64,000 nt of DNA from Pseudomonas sp. MYb327 (GTDB lineage: Bacteria; Pseudomonadota; Gammaproteobacteria; Pseudomonadales; Pseudomonadaceae): NCBI RefSeq assembly GCF_040438925.1, contig NZ_CP159258.1, positions 1,812,001 through 1,876,000 of the forward strand. The letters are read 5' to 3'. The translations under genes were made by a program, and so were the position numbers. Shown one piece after another: positions 1-10,756 of the stretch (position 1 is its first letter; each line of letters opens with the position of its first letter). The notes under the pieces are model-generated. The model was not told the DNA's origin. It was given only the letters and a program-made list of their open reading frames with translations, and did not search any database.

Positions 1-2
1 GC

Positions 3-341
3 AACCTACGAGAAACAGCAGGAGCGGAGGTGATTTTACATGAGCTAAGCCATTTCGAAGGCACTGAGGATTATAGGTATCTTAACCGTGGTTGGTTTGA
101 AGGTTCATACGGCGAATTACTTAGTTATAATGCAGAGCGATTTGTGTTGGGGGACATTCGGAAGGAGGATATTGAAAATAAAGAAGCATTTACGTATTAT
201 TCCGGTACGCGAAAGCACACAATTGAAGATGCTTTAGAAATATTTAAAAAAGATGAATTGCTTCGCTCTAAATATGCACGAAACAATGCAGATTCCGTGG
301 CCGCATTTTCTTTGGCGGTTTCCCGATTAGGGAAAAGTTGA
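3..341 (+). CDS. 3' end of a zinc metallopeptidase-like gene (M35/aspzincin-like), 5'-truncated by the window
   Basis: The frame is open from base 3, so the gene starts outside the window; an internal GTG at 30 is probably not the true start. The visible 112 residues begin with VILHELSHFEGTEDYRYL. This joins a zincin HExxH motif to a GTxDxxY-like motif, the signature of M35 aspzincin and lysine-specific metallo-endopeptidases, in which the two His and the Asp bind zinc and the Glu is catalytic. The His-to-Asp spacing (HELSH, five residues, Asp) is shorter than the textbook members, so the assignment is by motif only. The tail is polar and the DNA is clearly poorer in GC than its neighbours, as is usual for horizontally exchanged effector or toxin genes. 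The substrate is unknown, and any secretion signal would lie upstream. Confidence 0.6.
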   Translation, partial: NLRETAGAEVILHELSHFEGTEDYRYLNRGWFEGSYGELLSYNAERFVLGDIRKEDIENKEAFTYYSGTRKHTIEDALEIFKKDELLRSKYARNNADSVAAFSLAVSRLGKS

Positions 342-407
342 GGTTGCTGTTTTTATCCTTTGGCTAAATGTATGTTGGTTTTTTAGTGATTTCATACTTG
401 GTATCGT

Positions 408-1817
408 TCAAAACGACCGCACAATTCGCCCCAACGTCTCCATCGCCTTCTCCGCAGCCTCTCCCCACGGGCTGCCATAGTTCAATCGAATACAATTCCT
501 GAACCGCTGCGCCGGCGAAAAAATCGGCCCCGGTGCAATGCTGATTCCCTGCGCCAGTGCCATCTGAAATAACTTCAACGAGTCCATCTGCGCCGGCAAT
601 TCCAGCCACAAAAAATACCCGCCTGCCGGTTGGCTGACGCGCGTCTCTGCGGGGAAATAGCGGGCGATGGCCGCCAGCATCGCGCTTTGCTGTTCCTCTA
701 GCGCATAACGCAGTTTGCGCAGATGCCGGTCGTATCCACCGTGTTGCAGGTAGTCGGCAATGGCAGCCTGCGCCGGCATCGAGGCACAGAGCGAGGTCAT
801 GAGTTTTAGCCGTTCGATTTTCTGCGCATAGCGCCCGGCGGCGACCCAGCCGATTCGATAACCGGGCGCGAGGCTCTTGGCGAACGAGCCGCAGTGCATC
901 ACCAACCCTTCGGTATCAAACGCCTTGGCCGGTTTCGGTGCTTGTTGACCGTAATACAACTCGGCATAGACATCGTCTTCAATCAGCGGCACTTGATGGT
1001 GGCGCAGCAACTCCACCAATTCCTGTTTCTTGGTTTCGGGCATGGTCGCGCCCATGGGGTTCTGGAAACTGGTCATGCACCAGCAGGCTTTGATCGGGTG
1101 GCGCTCCAGGGTTTGCGCGAGCACGCCGAGGTCGATGCCGTCGCGGGGGTGAACGGGGATTTCCACGGCTTTCAGTTTCAGCCGTTCGAGGATTTGCAGA
1201 CAGGCGTAAAACGCCGGGGCTTCGATGGCCACCAGGTCGCCGGGTTCGGTGACGGCTTGCAGGCACAGGTTCAACGCTTCGAGGGCGCCGTTGGTGATGA
1301 GCAGTTCTTCCATCGGCAGCATCAGCCCGCCGACCATGTAGCGCAGGGCGATCTGTCGTCGCAGTTGTGGATTGCCCGGCGACATGTCGGTGACCACCAT
1401 TCGCGGGTCCATTTCGCGAGTGGCACTGGCCAGTGAGCGCGACAGCCGTTGCAGCGGAAACAGGGTTGGGCTGGGGAACGCCGAGCCGAAGGGTACGGTG
1501 TTCGGGTCCTTGATCGAGTCGAGCACCGAGAACACCAGTTCGCTGACGTCGACTTCGGTGGATTCGTTGACCTGGCTGCTGATCACCGGCTCGGAGAACG
1601 GGCGCGGTGCGTGCGCATTGACGAAATAGCCGGAGCGCGGGCGGGCGCGGATCAGGCCACGGCGTTCGAGCAGGTAATAAGCCTGGAATACCGTGGACGG
1701 GCTGACGCCGTAGGTCTGGCTGGCGTAACGCACCGACGGCACGCGCTGGCCGGGGCCGAGGACGCCGGAGCGGATCAGTTCAGCGATATCGTCGGCGAAT
1801 TTTTCGTAGCGTTTCAT
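408..1817 (-). CDS. MocR-type regulator: GntR winged helix fused to a class I aminotransferase-like domain
   Basis: The protein has 469 residues from an ATG at 1817 (MKRYEKFADDIAELI); a start 16 codons upstream would only add a non-conserved tail. Residues 1-75 form a GntR winged helix (GQRVPSVRYASQTYGVSPST, then LERRGLIRARPRSGYFV). A linker leads to a fold-type I aminotransferase domain with FQNPMGATM and SFAKSLAPGYRIGW, where Lys314 is the expected pyridoxal-phosphate lysine. MocR proteins usually sense an amine or PLP and act as transcription factors rather than enzymes. It lies downstream of ccoG on the same strand, separated by a palindrome, so it is probably transcribed on its own. The effector and target genes are not evident. 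Confidence 0.93.
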   Translation of the reverse strand: MKRYEKFADDIAELIRSGVLGPGQRVPSVRYASQTYGVSPSTVFQAYYLLERRGLIRARPRSGYFVNAHAPRPFSEPVISSQVNESTEVDVSELVFSVLDSIKDPNTVPFGSAFPSPTLFPLQRLSRSLASATREMDPRMVVTDMSPGNPQLRRQIALRYMVGGLMLPMEELLITNGALEALNLCLQAVTEPGDLVAIEAPAFYACLQILERLKLKAVEIPVHPRDGIDLGVLAQTLERHPIKACWCMTSFQNPMGATMPETKKQELVELLRHHQVPLIEDDVYAELYYGQQAPKPAKAFDTEGLVMHCGSFAKSLAPGYRIGWVAAGRYAQKIERLKLMTSLCASMPAQAAIADYLQHGGYDRHLRKLRYALEEQQSAMLAAIARYFPAETRVSQPAGGYFLWLELPAQMDSLKLFQMALAQGISIAPGPIFSPAQRFRNCIRLNYGSPWGEAAEKAMETLGRIVRSF

Positions 1818-1850
1818 CGGTATCCCGCAATGAAATCGAATCGAATAACT

Positions 1851-1878
1851 GTGGCGAGGGAGCAAGCTCCCTCACCAC
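1851..1878. terminator. REP-like palindrome / probable terminator after ccoG
   Basis: GTGG-c-GAGGGAGC, an AA loop, then GCTCCCTC-a-CCAC forms a nearly perfect hairpin in the 83-bp gap between the ccoG stop and the mocR start. It resembles single REP palindromes of fluorescent pseudomonads and could end ccoG transcription. There is no strong T-run on either strand. Confidence 0.6.
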
Positions 1879-1900
1879 AAAATGACTGCATCTTAATGGC

Positions 1901-3313
1901 TCAACGATTCATCGGCGCAACAAACCGGCTCTTCGCCTCGCTATAGATGCCGGGCTCATCGCTGTCGACGATCCTGAAACTGATGCCCTGCGAACTGCTG
2001 CCCGGCCGCTCCGTGGTCATCGCCACCGAGACCGGCACATCGACAATCTCGCCGGGCGCCAGGCTCAGTTCGGTCTTGCCCTGCAACTGGAAGCCATCGC
2101 CATCGACCAAGGTCAGACGGTAGTCCTGACGCTGCTGAGTCTTGTTGATGACCTTCAGGCTGTAGATGTTTTCGATCTGCCCCTGACTGTTCTCGCGGAA
2201 CAGACCACGATCCTTGCTCACGTCCAGCGACACCATCGGCCGTTCGACCAACGCCAGCACCAGGGCCGCGATCATCAACAGCAACACGGCGGTGTAGCCG
2301 ATCAGTCGTGGGCGCAGCAGGTGGGTCTTGCCACCCTGTAACTGGTGTTCCGAGGTGTAGCTGATCAGCCCGGGAGCGTAGCCCATCTTGTCCATGATCG
2401 AATCGCAGGCGTCGATGCACGCGGCGCAACCGATGCATTCCATCTGCAAGCCGTCGCGGATGTCGATGCCGGTCGGGCAGACTTGTACGCAGAGCTGGCA
2501 GTCGATGCAGTCACCCAGGCCGACTTGTGCGGGTTTCACTTCACGTTTGCGCGGGCCACGGTTCTCGCCGCGAGCGGCGTCGTAGGAAATGGTCAGGGTG
2601 TCTTTGTCGAACATCACGCTCTGGAAGCGTGCATACGGGCACATGTGCATGCACACCGCTTCACGCAGCCAGCCGGCGTTGATGTAAGTGGCTCCAGTGA
2701 AAAACAGCACCCAGAACAGGCTGATGCCGCTCATTTGCAACGTCAGCAGTTCTTCGGCCAATGGGCGGATAGGGGTGAAGTAACCGACAAAAGTCAGGCC
2801 GGTCAGCAGGCTGATGGCCAGCCATAGTGTGTGCTTGGCCGAGCGACGCATCAGTTTGTTCAAGCCCCAGGGCGCGGCGTGCAGTTTGATCCGTTGATTA
2901 CGTTCGCCTTCAGTGATTTTCTCGCACCACATGAAGATCCAGGTCCAGGAGCTCTGTGGGCAGGTGTACCCGCACCAGACCCGCCCGGCGAACACCGTTA
3001 TCGCAAACAGGCCGAACGCGGCGATGATCAGCAGCGCCGAGAGCAGGATGAAGTCCTGTGGCCAGAAGGTCGCGCCGAAGATATGGAATTTGCTTTCGGA
3101 AAGATCCCAGAGCACGGCCTGGCGGCCGCCCCAGTTCAACCACACCGTGCCGAAGAACAGCAAAAACAAAACGCCCGCGCCGCTGATGCGCAGGGTGCGG
3201 AACAGGCCGGTGAAACTGCGGGTGTGGATCAGGTTGTCGCTGGTCTTGACCTTCATCTTCGGGCGTGAAGGTTCGAATGTTTCTACGGTTCGGACGGGGA
3301 TTCTTTCGCTCAT
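1901..3313 (-). CDS. ccoG: CcoG/RdxA/FixG family cytochrome oxidase accessory ferredoxin
   Basis: This integral membrane iron-sulfur protein helps assemble cbb3-type cytochrome c oxidase; CcoG has been tied to copper reduction for the Cu-B site. The 470-residue protein begins MSERIPVRTVETF. An ATG at 3337 would add eight residues and sits near a GGAGG, so the start is not certain. Transmembrane segments include GVLFLLFFGTVWLNW and FILLSALLIIAAFGLFAI. CGYTCPQSSW and CMHMCPY precede two ferredoxin [4Fe-4S] motifs, CIDCQLCVQVCPTG and CIGCAACIDACDS. After the last helix comes the FixG Ig-like domain (about 365-470). No cco structural genes are in the window, so this may be the stand-alone or second copy found in many pseudomonads. 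Confidence 0.93.
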   Translation of the reverse strand: MSERIPVRTVETFEPSRPKMKVKTSDNLIHTRSFTGLFRTLRISGAGVLFLLFFGTVWLNWGGRQAVLWDLSESKFHIFGATFWPQDFILLSALLIIAAFGLFAITVFAGRVWCGYTCPQSSWTWIFMWCEKITEGERNQRIKLHAAPWGLNKLMRRSAKHTLWLAISLLTGLTFVGYFTPIRPLAEELLTLQMSGISLFWVLFFTGATYINAGWLREAVCMHMCPYARFQSVMFDKDTLTISYDAARGENRGPRKREVKPAQVGLGDCIDCQLCVQVCPTGIDIRDGLQMECIGCAACIDACDSIMDKMGYAPGLISYTSEHQLQGGKTHLLRPRLIGYTAVLLLMIAALVLALVERPMVSLDVSKDRGLFRENSQGQIENIYSLKVINKTQQRQDYRLTLVDGDGFQLQGKTELSLAPGEIVDVPVSVAMTTERPGSSSQGISFRIVDSDEPGIYSEAKSRFVAPMNR

Positions 3314-3508
3314 GGTCTTTCGCTCATCAGCCTCCATCAGGCATGAGCACTATGAGCGGCGATCTGTTTGCATAACAGACTCAGGTATTGCAATAAAAAC
3401 CGGATCAGATGGGGCGCGGGCCCCGGTCTGCGACAAGTTGAAGCACCTTTCGCAGTGGGACGCAGACGGCTATTTCAGACGCCTGCGGGTGCTATTGATG
3501 TCGATCAG

Positions 3509-3742
3509 TCAAATCACCGAATCACTGTCGGTGGCTTTCAAATGTCTGCGACCGTCAACCGCGCCTGCTACGGTTAATGCGTCGGCTTCTGCTTCGGTGA
3601 TGTAGATGCGCTGGCCGTTGAGATCCACCGCCGACATGGCCTTGGCCGAATCAGTGACGATGGTGACATCGGGACACAGGCGAATTTCCTCGCCGTTTTC
3701 GGTGGTGAAAAAGCAGGTTTCGTTTTCGATGCGCACGGTCAT
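3509..3742 (-). CDS. Small conserved protein, DUF3203-like
   Basis: A 77-residue soluble protein, MTVRIENETCFFTTENGEE at its start, with no signal peptide or membrane segment. The sequence (IVTDSAKAMSAVDLNGQRIYI, ITEAEADALTVAGAVDGRRH) matches what I recall of DUF3203, a family largely confined to Pseudomonas. Its function is unknown. It has its own promoter region, is separated from ccoG by about 195 bp, and is divergent from the MgtC-family gene. The family name is from memory and was not searched. Confidence 0.75.
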   Translation of the reverse strand: MTVRIENETCFFTTENGEEIRLCPDVTIVTDSAKAMSAVDLNGQRIYITEAEADALTVAGAVDGRRHLKATDSDSVI

Positions 3743-3862
3743 GGCGAGGTCCTTATTTCATCGGGTACTGAAGCGTTAGGTCGCCGGCAATCGCCTTCGT
3801 TCTGTGCAACCGATTAATGGTCGCTGCGGTCCATCCTCCATGGCACTTCTCAAGGACAAATC

Positions 3863-4366
3863 ATGAACGCCTGGTGGCATGAAGTCTGGGTAACCCTGCA
3901 AGCGGAATTCGCCGATATCGGCGACGCAGCACAATTGACCCGCATCACCGTACGCCTCCTGATGGCCGCCATACTGGGCGGGATTCTCGGCTTCGAGCGC
4001 GAGCACAAGGGCAAGGCGGCGGGTGTGCGTACCCACATGCTGGTGGCCCTCGGCGCGGCATTGTTTGTGCTGGTGCCACAGATGTCCGGCTCCCAGGCCG
4101 ACGCCATGAGCCGGGTAGTTCAGGGCGTGATCGCCGGTATCGGCTTCCTCGGCGCCGGCACCATCCTGAAAAACCAGGAAGGCGATGAAGGCCACGTCAA
4201 AGGCCTGACCACCGCTGCTGGTTTGTGGATGACCGCTGCCATCGGCGTCTCGGCCGGGTTGGGTAGGGAGGCGACGGCAGTGGTCAGCACACTGTTGGCG
4301 CTGGCGATCCTTGGCGTGATGCCAAGAATCGTAAAACTCATCGATAAAGACAAAGATCCTGTGTAG
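3863..4366 (+). CDS. MgtC/SapB family inner-membrane protein
   Basis: The 167-residue protein carries the MgtC/SapB signature: GGILGFEREHKGKAAGVRTH, then GVIAGIGFLGAGTILK and VKGLTTAAGLWMTAAIGVSAG. These fall in four to five hydrophobic helices. MgtC of Salmonella inhibits the F-type ATP synthase and supports growth at low magnesium and in phagocytes; in Pseudomonas MgtC responds to low magnesium. This protein is shorter than virulence-type MgtC and lacks the C-terminal soluble domain, so it is closer to the general SapB group. AAGGA lies 8 bases before the ATG. It appears monocistronic and ends in a hairpin that begins at the stop codon. No magnesium transporter (mgtA/mgtE) gene is adjacent. 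Confidence 0.9.
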   Translation: MNAWWHEVWVTLQAEFADIGDAAQLTRITVRLLMAAILGGILGFEREHKGKAAGVRTHMLVALGAALFVLVPQMSGSQADAMSRVVQGVIAGIGFLGAGTILKNQEGDEGHVKGLTTAAGLWMTAAIGVSAGLGREATAVVSTLLALAILGVMPRIVKLIDKDKDPV

Positions 4367-4386
4367 GAGCTGCCGAAGGCAGCTCC
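4366..4386 (+). terminator. Hairpin at the stop codon of the MgtC-family gene
   Basis: GGAGCTGCC, a GAA loop and GGCAGCTCC make a perfect 9-bp stem starting on the last base of the TAG stop. There is no T-tract after it, so it may be a short REP-type palindrome that also stabilises or terminates the transcript. Confidence 0.65.
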
Positions 4387-4402
4387 ATGGTTGGGTGCAG
4401 GG

Positions 4403-4615
4403 TTATGGATTGACGATCACCGGTGGATCCTGCTCAGGCACCATTTTCGAATCGCGTTGTTTGCTCGCGTTTTTTAAAAGCTCGTTATGGCTAAAGTCGG
4501 AATTCTGGTGAAGTAGACAATTTTCCAGTTCTTCAATGATCGATGATCTCGAGGTTGTTTCAGCAACACATTGTTCTGTCTGGAAAAACAGTAATACGTA
4601 GTTCGATATTTTCAA
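4403..4615 (-). pseudogene. Doubtful 70-residue ORF with a C-terminal tail like the proline-rich gene at 4907
   Basis: The frame opens with TTG and has no convincing ribosome site, and the surrounding 4440-4760 stretch is unusually AT-rich. Its last residues, PEQDPPVIVNP, repeat the C-terminus (MPPVIVNPE) of the well-supported 55-residue gene at 4907-5074. The DNA of the two tails is about 85% identical over 20 bases. The rest of the ORF shows no proline richness and no resemblance to that gene. I read it as a decayed or recombined duplicate tail; a real small gene cannot be excluded. Apart from this, 4387-4906 holds nothing I recognise. Confidence 0.3.
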
Positions 4616-4906
4616 AGTGAGGCCAGCCGTCGGTCAGTCGTCCATGGTTGAGCGCTTTTCTCTGGGCGCTCGCACTGTTTGGGAAGCTATCGACGTTGAA
4701 AAATTGAGTTTTCATGGCTGGTCACACTCACGGCTTAGGGGAGATCGTTATCTGAAAACAGAGTGGGAGTCTCAGTAAAGCGTCGATCCAATAGAAACGC
4801 TACATCAGGACCGGGACTACACGCTTTTAGGAGGGGTCTTTCATCTTTTGAATGGATCGTTTCCGCGGGGAGTGCGGAAACGATCATCAACAGCCGTCTA
4901 TTGTCA

Positions 4907-5074
4907 TCACTCGGGATTCACAATCACCGGCGGCATCGTCGTCGGCGGTTCTTCCCTCGGTGGCGGGTTGGTGCCTGGTGGCTCCTCTTCTGGCACCGGT
5001 TGCGGATCGGTGGGTGGGATCACCGGGTCGTCGATGTTCGGGTCGGGTGTTGCGGCCGGGAATGGGTTGGTCAT
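4907..5074 (-). CDS. 55-residue proline-rich small protein
   Basis: ATG at 5074 is preceded by GGAGG with an ideal 8-base spacer, and the frame closes with TGA at 4907. The protein is mostly Pro, Glu, Asp and Thr: MTNPFPAATPDPNIDDPVIP, then repeated PP/EEP units and the end PPVIVNPE. It has no signal peptide, membrane segment or recognisable domain and should be disordered and acidic. It is divergent from glgE, 205 bp away, so a shared stress-responsive promoter region is possible. A longer overlapping frame on the same strand (4887-5081) lacks this ribosome site and is a shadow. Function unknown. Confidence 0.7.
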   Translation of the reverse strand: MTNPFPAATPDPNIDDPVIPPTDPQPVPEEEPPGTNPPPREEPPTTMPPVIVNPE

Positions 5075-5279
5075 TGTTCAAGCCTCCAGTGGCACATGGC
5101 GTGAGTCGTGCTTAAGTAGGTTGACCACTGCGTGAAGGTTTTGATTCCAGCCAATTTCCTATGAACTTTTGCCAGTGGCAGCCGCTCGGAACCTAAGTGA
5201 GTTCATTCGGTACGGGACGTCCGTTGCCGACGACAACCAGACACAAGAGCGTCCATGGGGCGTAAAGGAGTGATGCTCG

Positions 5280-7277
5280 ATGACTGCTGAAAAACCGACT
5301 GAGTTGAGCTACAACCCGCACATGCCGCTGTCTCAGGCGCTTCTTCTGCCAAGAATCGTGATTGAAAACACCATGCCGACCCTCGAAGGCGGGCAGTTCG
5401 CTGTCAAAGCGGTGGTGGGGCAGGACGTGGCGGTGACCAGCAAGGTGTTTGCCGACGGTCACGACAAACTCGCTGTTCGCATCCGTTGGCGCAACGAGGG
5501 CAATGAGGTCTGGCACAGTGAAGTCATGGCCGACCTGGGCAATAACGGCTGGCAGGGCCAGTTCCGTGTTGAGGAGCAGGGCCGCCATGTCTTCTGTATC
5601 GAAGCCTGGATCGATCAGTTCGCCAGTTTCCGCTACGAACTGGAGAAAAAACACACTGCCGGTGTACCTGTCAGCCTTGAGTTGCAAGAAGGTCGCTTGC
5701 ACGTCCAGCAAGCCGCCGAACGTGCCGAAGGGCAACTGAGCGAGCAACTGGCTGCATTGCACCACGAATTGTCCGGCCTGCTCGAAACCGAGCAGGTCGC
5801 GCTGTTTTTGCACCAGCGTAGCGCCGAACTCATGGCTCAGGCGGATCACCGCGCTTACCTGAGCCTTAGCCCCGAATATCCGGTGGATGTCGAGCGCGAA
5901 CTGGCTCAGTTCGCCAGCTGGTATGAATTGTTTCCGCGCTCGATCACCGACGATCCTGCCCGCCACGGTACTTTCAATGACGTGCACGCGCGGCTGCCGA
6001 TGATTCAGGACATGGGCTTCGACGTCCTGTACTTCCCGCCGATTCACCCGATCGGCCGCAGCTACCGCAAAGGCCCGAACAATTCGTTGACGGCCGGGCC
6101 GGATGATCCCGGCAGCCCCTATGCCATTGGCAGCGAAGAGGGTGGCCACGAGGCGATTCATTCCGAACTGGGTACCCGCGAAGACTTTCGCCGACTGGTG
6201 GCGGCGGCAGCCGATTACGGTTTGGAAATCGCCCTCGATTTCGCCATCCAGTGTTCCCAGGACCATCCGTGGCTGCAGCAGCATCCCGGCTGGTTCAACT
6301 GGCGCCCGGACGGCACGATCAAGTACGCCGAGAACCCGCCGAAAAAATACCAGGACATCGTCAACGTCGATTTCTACGCGGCCGAGGCGATACCCAGTCT
6401 CTGGGTTGAATTGCGGGACATTGTGGTCGGCTGGGTCGAAGAGGGCGTGAAGATCTTTCGCGTCGATAACCCGCACACCAAACCGCTGCCGTTTTGGCAA
6501 TGGCTGATTGCCGACGTGCGGGCGCTATACCCCGAGGTGATCTTCCTCGCTGAAGCCTTCACCACACCGGCGATGATGGCGCGATTGGGCAAGGTCGGTT
6601 ATTCCCAGAGTTACACCTACTTCACCTGGCGCAACACCAAGCAGGAGTTGGCGGCCTATTTCACCGAACTCAACGAATCGCCGTGGCGCGAATGCTATCG
6701 GCCGAACTTCTTCGTCAACACGCCGGATATCAACCCGGCATTCCTGCATGAGTCCGGACGGGCCGGTTTTCTCATCCGCGCGGCGCTGGCGACCATGGGC
6801 TCCGGCCTGTGGGGCATGTATTCCGGTTTTGAACTGTGTGAATCGGCGCCGGTGCCGGGCAAGGAGGAGTACCTCAATTCCGAGAAATACGAGATCCGCC
6901 CCCGGGACTTCACCGCGCCCGGCAATATCATTGCCGAGATCGCCCAGCTCAATCGCATCCGCCGACAGAACCCGGCGCTGCATACGCATTTGGGACTGAA
7001 GGTCTACAACGCCTGGAATGACAACATCCTGTATTTCGGCAAGCGCAGTGCTGATGGCAGCAATTTCATTCTGGTGGCGGTGAGTCTTGATCCGCATAAC
7101 GCGCAAGAGGCGAATTTCGAGTTGCCGCTGTGGGAAATGGGCCTGCCCGATGACGCCAGCACCCAGGGCGAAGACTTGATGAACGGTCATCGCTGGACGT
7201 GGCACGGCAAATACCAATTCATGCGGATCGACCCGGAGCAGCAGCCGTTCGGGATTTGGCGGATTACCACTTCTTAG
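5280..7277 (+). CDS. glgE: GlgE alpha-1,4-glucan:maltose-1-phosphate maltosyltransferase
   Basis: This GH13_3 enzyme transfers maltosyl units from alpha-maltose 1-phosphate to the non-reducing end of an alpha-1,4-glucan in the cytoplasm. The 665-residue length is normal. Residues about 20-120 form the N-terminal beta domain (PRIVIENTMPTLEGGQFAVK), followed by a helical insert and the catalytic barrel. The expected catalytic residues are all present: Asp396 in FRVDNPHTK, Glu425 in FLAEAFTT and Asp483 in NTPDINPAF. AAAGGAG precedes the ATG. It heads the plus-strand operon with treS-maltokinase and glgB; the fused kinase just downstream makes its substrate. A REPIN separates it from treS and may tune relative expression. 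Family assignment is very secure. Confidence 0.97.
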   Translation: MTAEKPTELSYNPHMPLSQALLLPRIVIENTMPTLEGGQFAVKAVVGQDVAVTSKVFADGHDKLAVRIRWRNEGNEVWHSEVMADLGNNGWQGQFRVEEQGRHVFCIEAWIDQFASFRYELEKKHTAGVPVSLELQEGRLHVQQAAERAEGQLSEQLAALHHELSGLLETEQVALFLHQRSAELMAQADHRAYLSLSPEYPVDVERELAQFASWYELFPRSITDDPARHGTFNDVHARLPMIQDMGFDVLYFPPIHPIGRSYRKGPNNSLTAGPDDPGSPYAIGSEEGGHEAIHSELGTREDFRRLVAAAADYGLEIALDFAIQCSQDHPWLQQHPGWFNWRPDGTIKYAENPPKKYQDIVNVDFYAAEAIPSLWVELRDIVVGWVEEGVKIFRVDNPHTKPLPFWQWLIADVRALYPEVIFLAEAFTTPAMMARLGKVGYSQSYTYFTWRNTKQELAAYFTELNESPWRECYRPNFFVNTPDINPAFLHESGRAGFLIRAALATMGSGLWGMYSGFELCESAPVPGKEEYLNSEKYEIRPRDFTAPGNIIAEIAQLNRIRRQNPALHTHLGLKVYNAWNDNILYFGKRSADGSNFILVAVSLDPHNAQEANFELPLWEMGLPDDASTQGEDLMNGHRWTWHGKYQFMRIDPEQQPFGIWRITTS

Positions 7278-7290
7278 TTACACCACAGAC

Positions 7291-7382
7291 CTGTAGGCGC
7301 CGGCTTGCTGGCGATAGCGGTGTGTCAGGTTCCATTCGTATCGATTGATGCGCCGCAATCGCCAGCAAGCCGGCTCCTACAG
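7291..7382. repeat. REPIN (inverted pair of REP elements) between glgE and treS
   Basis: A REP copy starting CTGTAGGCGCCGGCTTGCTG is followed about 40 bases later by its inverted copy ending AAGCCGGCTCCTACAG. Together they can fold into one long hairpin. A second copy of the same family is at 45490-45555. Such elements are dispersed by RAYT transposases in P. fluorescens; no RAYT gene is in the window. Confidence 0.9.
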
Positions 7383-7412
7383 TGGTTAATGTGAATTCAT
7401 CAGGAGTTTCAA

Positions 7413-10754
<3,342 letters not shown>

Positions 10755-10756
10755 TC

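Noticed and set aside
5190..5225. GGAAC and a downstream GGTA element before glgE, considered as an AlgU/sigma-22 promoter
   Set aside because: The -10 half does not match TCTGA or GTCTA and the spacing is off by one or two bases; too weak to claim.
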